This document shows, one piece after another, positions 1 to 10,600 of a DNA stretch of 24,542 nucleotides. The stretch is from Sphacelaria rigidula. Its lineage: Eukaryota; Phaeophyceae; Sphacelariales. The translations under genes were made by a program, and so were the position numbers. The first letter of the stretch is position 1. Every line of letters begins with the position of its first letter. The DNA is taken from assembly GCA_964200075.2 (NCBI GenBank), contig CAXNAA020000198.1, positions 1 through 24,542 of the forward strand, given 5' to 3'. The notes beneath the pieces are model-generated. The model did not search any database. It was not told the origin of the DNA and was given only the letters and a program-made list of their open reading frames with translations.

Positions 1-170
1 TATCGCCACTTCCAGAGACAGCCACGTCTTATACACTGCCCCATGGGTGTCTCACCATTGGGGGGGGGGAGGGGTGATTATATTTGTTGTTTGAACCATA
101 CCAGGAAGAGATGGGTTGATCCCTTGAGACCACGGACTCGTCCCGAGAAAGAAGGGGAGGGGTTCAAAGT
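1..170 (+). mobile_element. R1 right-hand fragment cut by window edge
   Basis: Positions 1-75 match the R1 segment at about 7020-7100 (CCACTTC, AGAGACA, TATACACTGCC, CATGGGTGTCTC, GGGGAGGGGTG). The following GAAGAGATGGGTTGATCCC block at 104-122 is shared with 22425-22503. Confidence 0.6.
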
Positions 171-400
171 GCGACAAAAAATAAGAACAAAAAAATGGAG
201 TTGTCAACTGTCGGGAATATGTATGTTGGTGAAACATATTTGAGCAAATGTGGGGCATATGTATGATGTATGTGATGCATGTATGGTGTGGGTAATCAGG
301 AATACGCGGCGAATGTGGTCACATTCGGATTTTTTCGTGTGACACGATGTGGTACGTTGTGTGCGATTGCGTCGGTGATTGACGATGGCGCACCCGGAGG

Positions 401-505
401 GGTGTACTCATTATCTTGCATGTCGTAGTCATATGACCGTTGACTTCGCATCCCCACAAAGCTGGGATGGAGCACGCCGGCTTTTCGCCGGACCAGGCTC
501 GTGGG
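401..505 (+). mobile_element. R1 fragment
   Basis: It matches the R1 core from GGTGTACTCA through GACTTCGCATCCCCAC and CGCCGGCTTTTCGCCGG to CAGGCTCG, then breaks into a G-rich run at about 505. Confidence 0.7.
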
Positions 506-1448
506 GGGGTGGAGGAGAGGGGGGGGAGGGGCGAGGGGGGTCATAAAGGTGGTCGTAGATCTAGCGAGTGGGATGATTTCGCTACATGAAGTCATCAAAA
601 GGGCGTACGGTTGTAGTGTAATACAATGACCAACACCACAAAAATAATGCCCGCACCGGAGGATGATTTTACTTCCACTGCGCGAATCGAGATCATTGGG
701 AGATGCCGAATCCTCTCGGAACCGGGGTGGGAGTGGATACGCTGAAACAAGATGATGTTTTCTTCCAGACTTTTTATTTCGACAGACAGACTGAAGAAGG
801 GGGTCGCACTTCACCCTGCGTCTTGTACCCGCAGGCGAAAAGAATAGAGGGACATGAGCAGATCGTTCTTGACACGTTACAACAAAGGATTGTGACTCAA
901 CAATAATAAATATCTCTCAGGAGGTGGTTTCACAAACTACACGACATCTACATGTGTATACCGCAGACAACGATGTAGATCACATATACGTGGGATATCA
1001 CCCACTGCATAACACCCCTGGGCGGGCGATGATATATTCGGCCATTCTTGGCACCATGTCAATATGTACAGAACTGCACAGGGGTACTTGGTATAGCACC
1101 CCCCCTGCCAACACCGCCTCCGAGTGATGACTTTCCAAACGCCAAAATCTCCTCGTCCGAGGCATCGTATACACACAATCGTCTACAGCACATGCTTCCC
1201 CTTGAGGCGTGTGTCAGGCTACGACGCTGCTCACCCCGCCAGTTTGTTTCACCTCAAAAAGCGCAGCGGTCTGTCCACTTTCCTCTCTGGCCCTTCCCAT
1301 TTCCTCTTCCCGTTGGTCCTTGTACCGTTCACAGGTACCATCGCTCGACTCCCCTCCTTGTTGTGTTGAATATCGACAGCTCTCCCTCGCCCCTACAGAC
1401 TCTCACTTCCCTCGACACGTAAGAAAATACGTGCGGTGGGTTCTTCAC

Positions 1449-1642
1449 CTGTGTAACTGCTGTTCAAGCTTGAGGTCTGCCACGCCCGCCATCCCGCCGC
1501 TCGCGCCCTTCCCAAGATTGATCATACCGAGAGACAGCCCACAGGCGAGGGCATATCCTTCCCGATCAGCGAACCTGTCGCTGCACGGAGACTTCCCCAT
1601 CTCTGCCAGGAGGAACTCCGTCATCAGTCGGTGGGATGTTCC
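1449..1642 (-). CDS. APC1: APC1 exon 4: PC-repeat segment (last exon seen)
   Basis: The exon encodes GTSHRLMTEFLLAEMGK, DREGYALACGLSLGMINLG and ADLKLEQQLHR, the family's 'GTAHRHTAEVLLAEIG...DRESYSLAAGLALGM...LYQ' block. It directly continues the GLLYQ of exon 3. The acceptor is TTCGAAG and the donor is CACAG|GTGAAG, leaving two bases of a split codon, so the next exon must begin in phase 2. The pyrimidine tract before the acceptor comes from a C/T-rich stretch that adjoins an R1 repeat fragment. No continuation exon is recognisable between here and position 1. Confidence 0.9.
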
Positions 1643-4600
1643 CTTCGAATCCATGCGACGGGGACGGGGACGAGGACGGGGGGCGTACTCATTCGTTGCT
1701 TGCCGTAGTCATTCAACCATTAGCGACGCATCCCTATAGAGACAGAGCAGCGTTCCCACTCCAAATAGAGACACCTCCAACATCTGGGCGCTAAATACGT
1801 TTTTTTTTTCCATACGTTACACAAGAACCTCTTTCATATCTTGCTCCCTTTCCTGTTTCGCCGTCTGTGGATGAGGACGGCAGGGACGGCGGGGGTGAAG
1901 TCATGATTCTGCATACCGTAGTCATGAGACTGTTGACTTCGCATCCCTACGATGTCTGGACGGAGCAAGGAGGGGGGGGGGGGGGCTTTGAATACGCGTG
2001 ATGGAGTATGTTCATTGATTTGATTGATTCTCGCACATGAACTGAACCCTCAGAGATCCACCGGTGGTCACACGATGTATATGTACGTAGTAGTATGTAT
2101 AAATGCAGAGAAAACAAGTAGTCTGAAACTATCAAGGGTCAGACGAATTAGTGATTAGTCCGGAAATTACTTGATTTTAGTGTAATTGATCCGTACTTTA
2201 CGAATCAATCCCTACGCTTTATTTTCAGCGTTGCAACCCAGGTACGCGAAGCCGAGGAACGTGGAAAGGCGCAAAAGTAGCGTGGAGACCTGTTTGACCA
2301 GCGGTCGGCTTTTTTCCCCTCTCTTTCGATTAATCAGGCCTAAGATATCGTGGATTTGGTGATTCGACCGGCGATGATTCGTCCGAACCGTGAAAACTAT
2401 ACAATTCTAGGGAAAAAAAAAATCCGGGGGCCAAATCACGGTATGTATGGTATGCACAGAGATCAAAGCTGTTTTTCATTTCATCCATCGGGGGTAGGGA
2501 GAAGGGGTATTTATTGTTCAACAATTTACCAACACGAGTTCATGATAACCACCACCAGCCCCGACTTGTGTATCACAGGCAAGGCGTGCGCACACCAGGG
2601 ATAAGGTGACCGTCAAAGTGGGGAGTGTGTACATGTTTTTTTCTTTGTTTATTTTTTTCCTTGCCAAAGGAGGAAATCTCACCCAGCACTTACCCCGCCA
2701 ACGGGGTGGTGTGCCGATTTACCCAGAGGCTCGCCTAGACCACCGTGTGCCGGTCAGCCGTTTTCCCTCCATCGAAAAACTACTTGACAAAAATAAGGAA
2801 ACATGTCACTGTTTCTTCTCGTGGAGAGCTAGCTATATATATATTTTTGCAAAACCACGCGCTTGTCTTTCTTCTTCTGAGCGGATGAGAAACCCCCGGG
2901 TGATACCACGACAACCTCCCCCCCCGCCCCCCCACCCCCCCACACACGCCCGATAATTACCACGAAGAAAATGGCCATATAGCGCACAATAATTGGTTTC
3001 AGACAGCATGAAGTACTTCATATGGGCGACGTTGGCGAAAGCGATCCCAAGGCCGAGGGTACCCAGCTGCTTTGTACGTTGAGTGCGGTATGGAGTAGGC
3101 ACGTCGAGTGTTCCGGAAGATTTGCTCAAGACAGTGAGGAAGTTGGACCCACCGAAAAAAACTGGTTAGCTTGGGGCTATTATCACACGCCGCCCTACTC
3201 TCATGAGCTTCAACCCTACATGTCTGCTGTGCGTGATACAGGGTACATGGCATAATTCACTACAGAGACACGTAGCCGCCACCGAAGGCACGAAAGTTTC
3301 CACAGTACAGTTCCCACTTTCAACAAATTGCGATCGTATGATCAATCAAAGATTAACCCGTTTGGATATCTGGGTTGCTGACAGCAACACAGGCTGCTTT
3401 TGAAAAGAAAAGAGTCGGGCGGGTACCAACTGGGCCGAGCACGAAGAAAGGGTGCAGTAGCGTAGAGCATCTTCACCGGGCGGAAGAATACCATGACGTT
3501 TCCGCGTCGAAAACACCTAGTTGCGAATCTCCATCTTCTTCATCGCGATACAGTACGCTCAACACCACAACTTCGAAGAAGCTGCGACACGGACCGTGCG
3601 ATATGAAGATGGCATCTGCCGAAAAATGCTCCAGATTTGAAGTGTGCAGCGGCGATGATGAGCGGTGATCCGCCCATCTCGTTGGTTTGAGTAAGCTATT
3701 GTACCTACCTAAGTTGGGGCTATTATCACACACACCCAACTTTTGGTCATACTCCACCGCCCGATAAAAAAAATGCATTTCACTCACTTTTCTGCACTAT
3801 GCTGCAGGCCGGGCACGGCGACCAAAGCACACACACACACACAAAATCTTCGACAAAAAATATATACGTGAAAGTCACAGTCCCTTTGCATGTTTCCAAG
3901 TCCGCACTGAGCTCTAAACTGTAGAAGCGGTTGTTTACTCTGTATGTTACCTGGTAGAGTAAGCCAACTCCTGCGAGAGCAGCGGCCTGCGTGACGCTGC
4001 TGGTTTCCATCTCTGCAAATGGATGAGGGAGCAAGCTCGGCACGTGAAGGCAGAGCATCTGCCACGCAAACAAGAGTCAATGGCCGGTCGGGGGCAGGAG
4101 GGTAGGAGGCGGTTGGGGGGAGAGAAGGGTTAGTGTTTGGAGCCCCGGGGGGTCTCGCGGGATAGATGGTGCCCCATCACGTACATCGTATGCACAGGAT
4201 ACACATAAAAACGTGGTCTGACCGCTGCGCTAAACACAAACAACAATGACAACAAAAACAGGGTCTCCGGGCCCACGCACAGATCGTGAGACGCTCGAAG
4301 TGAACGGGTGTGAACTTTGCAATGGCGCCTTGACATATCACTTAAAACATGCGAGTATACACACGTCGACGGCAGCACTGGAGAATGGCGTAAACTGGGC
4401 GACGATTTTGCAGTTCTTGTGTCGGACCGCCGCATTTTCACCTTGAGACGCCGCTATTGATACGTACATTGACACAGCACGCTTGTTCCTTTCCGGGAAT
4501 CAACAACCCCTACACAACAGCCTTATTTTTTGCGCGCGAGTAAAATCACCTTATGGGTGGATAGATCGGCGGAGCCCCTCCGCGCCGCAGCCATCCCCAG

Positions 4601-7600
4601 CAGCACCCCGACCGTCGTACTCTCCTGGCCTAGCGTCAAATACTCGTACACATCCGTCATAGCCAGGGAGGACAGGTGCCCCTGAAGCCCCAGTGCCATC
4701 AGCAGCCCGCCATGAGCATTATTCGCGCCTCCGGCAGGCCGGTTGTACGTGATCCACGTTCTGCTAACGCCGCCACCCTCGAAACTGTCGACACCGCCAC
4801 GGCGGCGGCCGCCGCCGTGGGGGTCGTGGCCGCCGCCGCCCCACTCGTGCCGTAGCCTCAACCCCGCGGCCACTCCATTGTGAAACTCCGCCCACAACGT
4901 CGTGTCGCCCGTGACGCCTGCTGCCGCGATGTCCAGGTTGACGATCACGTCCGCCGGCTTTCGGATGCGGCCGGCCAAGCACAAAGGCGGTATCGGCAAG
5001 GGCTCGGCGAGCAGGGGAGTCAAGGTGCCCAGCGTCAGCATGCCGCGCCCCGCGGGGCCCGCCAGCGTGCGCATGGCCAGCTGCAGCAGCCGCGCCTGTT
5101 GCCGCTGTTGGTGATCGTGGTCGCTCGATTCCGGCGAGCGTTCCACGTGGAAGCGCACCGGCCGCGAACCCCGCAATAGCCGACATGCCTCTCTCACCCG
5201 CCGGTCGCGCCCGAACCGCAGCGAAGACATCTCGTCTACCCACGCCAAGCCATCGAGATCACCGGTCTCGCCGTTCGCCCCGATACTGCCGCCGCCACCA
5301 CCACCATCGGCCGCGTCGCTTCCCTGACCAACCACCCCCGCATCCCCTCCCGCGCTTGTGGGGTTCCTACTACCCGCGCCACTGCCACTTATTCGCCCCC
5401 CTGCCCAGTACCCCTCCTCCTCCCCCAAAGTATCCTCCATGGCCTGATTGTCTTCGTCATCCTGACCACTGCTGCCAACCTTGAGAATCCGCCGCAAGGC
5501 GCTGAGATCTTCTCGGCCCACCAGCTCTTGAGCGGCGGCGGGCCAATCCGCGGGAGCCTGGCCGCGCGCCGCGTGTAACACTTCCAGCAATGGGAGGGCG
5601 AGTCCAAGCGGCGCCCGGTCCAAGTCGTCGATGCCATACCCTTCGTCCACCATGGCTGCTACAAGCCTCGCGCCAGTCCAGTCTCGTGATTGTCCTACGC
5701 CGCCGCCACTGCCATCATCGGTGTTGGCAACTCCTGTCTTCGGTACGATGCCCTGCAAAGTAGCGCCACCAGCGCCGCACAGGACAGTGTAAAACCGACA
5801 GAGGCGCCGGGTGCTTTGCAGGGCCACCCGGAGTCTTGAGAGGGTAGGGAACGGGCCGTCCTCGCCGAGGTAACACGGGGTTGACACATTCGCGCGCGGA
5901 TTGTCGCTTGCGGTGGTTGTTGCCTCTGCCGTGCTCGTCGCTAGTCTTGCCGTGCGCATCCTAGCGCGAACCCAGCCGCGAATGCATGGAACCTGTAGAT
6001 GATGATATCTGGAATACTTAGTAACCTTGTGGGTGATAATCCAGATACTCTGATGTACTCATCAGTACTTCGCAGTACCGCTGCTCCAGACACTCTGGGA
6101 TACTGATCAACTTGCAACGAAATCAAGCGGGATTGGATTGGGCAGAAGAACGGTCCAACGGCTTGTGACCGCTGCGTGCTTCCAGAGATACGCGGGGCCG
6201 GGTGTGTTTTCCACTTCACGAAATGTTTGGTGAAACTTTCAATGTGGGACAAAATATTGAAATCCCAATTTACATTCTATGTTGTCTTTCCCTTGCCCTA
6301 AAAATAAATTGTCCTTCCCTTGTCCACAAAACCAAATTCAACCCCAACCAACCATCCAACAATCCATTCCCAATCAAACAAGCTTTATCTTGTCCAAAAA
6401 ATAAATACAACCGTCCAACCAACCACCCAACCATCCATTCAATCCCGATCAACCAATTAATGAATTAATTATATAATCATATTCCCCCTCCCTCCCTCCC
6501 CCCCTCCCTTTTTTTGCACTAAAACATGCTCAACCCGATCGAAGTCAAACTACGTGGACGAGAAGTTGGCGAAGTGAGCTGGAATTGCCTATAAGAGCAA
6601 GCAGAGCAAGCCATCCCATTTCTAGGTAGCAGCATCCATTGAGCCATCTTGAACCCATGGGGTGGAACAAAAAAAAACGAAAGGAAGCTCCCAAGAAGAC
6701 AGATTTCCGACAGATTTTTTCGTCCTACACCAGAGCAAGCCGCTTTCGAGTCATGCTACGATAAAAGGGGGTGTACTCATGATCTTGCATGCCGTAGTCA
6801 TATGACCATTGACCTCGCATCCCTACAAAGCCGGGACGGAGCACGCCGGCTTTTCGCCGGATCAGGCTCGCCATCAATCACCAAGCGCGAGGCGCCACCA
6901 TGCGTTCGGCGAGTCGCATTAAGGGTGAGTTGCATCCTGCTAGGATTGTTCGGCCCGGAGCGTACTAAGTACCTTGCATATGGATGACAGTCTACAGTGA
7001 GTTATTTCACCTTCTGGTATCTCCACTTCTAGAGACAACCACGGGTTATACACTGCCTCATGGGTGTCTCGCCATTTCCCACGATAGGAGGGGGAGGGGT
7101 GTGATTCCACGAAGAGCAGGGCTCATCGGTGTGTGAGACGATCCAACACACTCGCGGTGTGCTTCTTGGGTAAAAATGGTGTCAAGCCGTATGAATGAGC
7201 ATTTCATATCGGTAACAAGCGCGTTCGAACAATCGTTGCTGCTTTCAACGACGATTTGAAGTGAAATTTCGTGGAATAAATGGCCCAAAATACCCCCGCC
7301 CCCCCTATCGGTCAGTGGTCAAACGACCAGGGTAAGCAACAAATGAGTACGCCCCTCGCTCCCACCTATCGTAGCATGACTCCTTAGCGTCGCAAGGCAA
7401 CTAATGACCCCGGGTTGCGAAGGCTTCGACACGGGTAAAACATGCCGTGGTGCCTTCCATGTATTATCACGCGCGGGGCCAGTACTCCCACTCCTTCATC
7501 ACTGTTCATCAAAATTGACGGCGGTGGACTCCTTCAATCCCTACTCTCACCTCCGCAGGCGAATCATTTCGCAGCGGACAGCCTCTACTAATCGATGGGG

Positions 7601-10600
7601 AAAAAAAATGCAGCGAGTTTGGATGTCAATTACTCGACCCTGCGCAGTCGAGTTCACCGGACCTGGAAGACAAATTACATTTAGTTGAATAAATACTTGT
7701 CCTCAGTGTGGACGACCACATTCGGATTCTTACGGGTCTATTAGTCCCAGGTGCCCGCCAGCGTGCGCGGGACGCGTTTCCGTCGGCGCTCATTTTAGCT
7801 CGGTCGACGTACACGTTACCCAGGAAACCGTATGTATCCCCCTCACTTGAGAGTTCTCGGTATACGTTGGATTGGGGTTAGAGTAGACTTAGGGTTAGGA
7901 TCATGAATGGACAAAAACAGAGTGCGTTCAACAATGGAATTTGTCGACCAGCTCGAGCAAGGGCATACCCTACCAATGGAGGGCATGGTACCTCTCTCCG
8001 CGTATATACTGCAGAACGCAGGAAGACAGCGTGGGAATCAATACACATGGTGTTGTTTTCCAGTTTGGGCGCTTTTTTCTCAAAGTTTTGGTGCTCGAAA
8101 CGCCAACTACTCGCCTCGGTCTTGTAATATGAAATGACTAATTTTTTGTTTCATTGTTTGGTTGATCGGTTGATTGTCGCACACGGACTAATGCGCTACG
8201 AATCAAGCCGTGGCTAGGCGTACCCGGGAGAGACCGAACTGGTGACATTCCCCGAAGAAATCTCAGGAAAACGGCCGAAATGAGGGGCGGAAGGGAAAAA
8301 ACAAGTAGATGGAACTGAGGGGTGTACTCATGATCTTGCGTGCCCTAGTCATCAGACCATTGACCTCGCATCCCTACGAAACCGGGACGGAGCACGACGG
8401 TTTTTCGTCGGACCAGGCTCGCAACTAATCGCCGAGCGCGAAGCGCCGGGATGTGTTCGGCGAGTCGCACGAAGGGTAAGCTGGATCTCACTAAGATTAT
8501 TCGGCCTGAATCATACTAATTATTTTGCGTATGGATGACAGCCTCGAACGAGTCGTCGCATTTTCTGGTATTGCCACCTTCAGAGACAGCCAAAGATTGC
8601 ACATTGCTACATGACTGTCTCACCATATAAAAATTTACGTAGTACGGTCATCCCCATTGTGCGGACTTCAGGTTCTCTACCCCACACAATGTGATCTCGC
8701 TCGACCACCACCATGGTCACCGCAAAGAAAAAACGGGAGCCTGTTAGCCTAGCTGACGCAGTGAGTGGCGTATTCTACAGCATCGTTGCCATCCGACGCC
8801 AACCCTTAAAAGGGGGAAAAATAGGGGGGGAAACGCCAGGCTTGAACCCAGATCATATTCAAAATTCTGATTAAAAAAGTATACCACATTCGAATTTCAT
8901 TCAGTGCATCTGTAGTCGAAAGGCATGAAGAAGTTACCCGAAATGGGCATAGACTCTTGCAAGCGTCGGACGAATAATCGCCGGTTCGAATCACTGAATT
9001 TACGATTTCCGAGGCCTGATTAACCGAAAGAGAGGATAAACTGGATTGCAAAACAGAACATTCCCAACGCAATTTTTGCGGTACTTTACGTACCTGGGGT
9101 GCAACGCTGAAAACCAAGCCCAAGGATTGATTTGTACGCTACGAATCGAATACATTGAAAGCAGGTAACTTTCAGATGAATCATTGCTCGTTCGATTCTT
9201 AAACTCTTGAAATAGGGGCTATTTCGGACAAAAAGCTTTTCTTTCGCGGCGTGCGTTCGGATGTTGAAAAAGTCAGCGACTCGCCCCTAGCGTCTCGGTT
9301 ATGTTCGGACGATCATGTAGGATTGCATTTATTCCGCGAGAAAAAGTGAAAGCTGAGACATGCCTTAAAAAGCGTGTCCGTAACATGGTACCGCTGTTGC
9401 TTCCATGAGACAGAGAAATCACGTACAGTACTAAACTCGTGCTTCAAACAGTTATCACGTGCTGAAGCGGCGTTCCCGCCAAAAAGTCACGTGTGGTAAG
9501 TATACTCCCATTAAAAAAAAATATATTGTACCCTGTTGCAAAAACGTCAACCCCTCACCGTGCGAAACCGCGTCGGACGAGCAGGCAGCCACCCCCTTCG
9601 CCCGCCCTCCCGGTGGGAGATGGAGATCATCGATGCCAACTCCCCGTGCCCATCTCCGCATCCAGCCGCGTCTCTCCAGTAGTGATCGGCGAAATCGAGC
9701 ATGCCTTTCCCATTTCGTCCACAGGCACGGGCCAACGAAAGCAGAAGCGACGCAAGCCTGGGCACCAGCGGCGTGGTTAGACGAGAGGTCTTCATGTCCT
9801 CCAGGACCAGATGCAACGCGTCCAGCACGGCCCCAATTTCAGCACGAAACACGACTCTCTGCGTTTGCAGGGCCGGAGGCACCGCCGACGTCGCTTGCGA
9901 CTGGGATTTTGACCGCTCAGCTGCGATTGGCGTCGCCGACTTGCTGTTGCTGCTGTTGTTATGTCGATTGGGAATACGGAGCCCCGACAGAAGCATTACG
10001 TTGTCACGGGCGTATTGCTCGTGAGACGGAGCCGACAAAAACGCCTTCCAGGCGCTGCAACCGTCATCAATACCCTGGCTACCGTCGCTGCCACAGTTGT
10101 GACTATTCCCTACGGTTTCTCTGTACTGACTCTCCTTAGACATAGAGTCGATGTCCTCTGCTTCAGCACGTTCGCGTCCTAACACTAGTTCTCGTAGTAC
10201 CGAAACGAGCGCCGTCCAGTCCAGGTCTCCCCCTGTGCTACTGTTACCTCTCGGTCGTCGCTTGCCTTCAATCGTGGGGCTTCCCGACTCGTCTGCTCGG
10301 TTCTTGTAGCTAACTCCGTCCGTACAAGCACTTTTGCCGTTTGACAAGGTCTGCGCCACACCCACCACGTCTGCCCGCAAAGAAGCCGCCAAACCCGGCG
10401 TCAGCAGACAGTCCCACGCGCCAAGACAGGCGGCCACAAGTGGAGAGGCTGGATCCAGCGAGAGCCGCACCCGTCTCCGCTTCCCCCCACGTGTTTCCAA
10501 GGTGAAGCAGGAGCCAACCGCGTCAGACAGGGAGTCAATTTCATCGTCCTTGTGCAGCTCTCCTCCCGTTGCTACCGAGGAAACCGAGGGGGGGATGGTG

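Larger units (their letters stand above)
1..1448. other. APC1 intron and flanking DNA, no exon recognised
   Basis: This stretch lies downstream of the donor of APC1 exon 4. I searched the minus strand for the next PC-repeat motifs (the 'CPGATLAL'-like block) and found none. It holds R1 fragments at 1-170 and 401-505 and G-rich runs near 60-75 and 505-540. The open frames here are short and have no family features. Confidence 0.6.
1643..3950 (-). other. APC1 intron 3 (2.3 kb), repeat-rich
   Basis: The intron between exons 3 and 4 is phase 0, GTAACA...GAAG. It contains two R1 core fragments, the reverse-oriented R2 copy, a short CA run at 3828-3842 and a second copy of an R2-like terminus at 3715-3735. 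No open frame in it resembles a known protein. Confidence 0.8.
5993..9558 (-). other. APC1 intron 1 (3.6 kb), repeat-rich
   Basis: A phase-0 intron, GTGAGG...CTACAG. It holds the apparently complete R1 element (6748-7382), a second long R1 copy (8321-8632) and a G-depleted AT/C-rich block (6245-6515). The exon frames on both sides align to consecutive family segments, so no exon is expected inside. Confidence 0.85.

Noticed and set aside
3780-3950. Extension of APC1 exon 3 frame beyond GLLYQ
   Set aside because: It continues past a good donor (CAG|GTAACA), and the family sequence resumes exactly at exon 4.
4764-5637. Long open frames in other frames and on the opposite strand over APC1 exon 2
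   Set aside because: They are shadows of the high-GC coding exon; only the frame with APC1 motifs is real.
7875-7900. GGGTTAG-like motifs resembling telomere repeats
   Set aside because: Only one or two imperfect units occur, with no array.
8935-9000. tRNA-like B-box (GGTTCGAATC) suggesting a tRNA or SINE
   Set aside because: The bases around it do not form a T-stem, and no acceptor stem or convincing A-box could be found.
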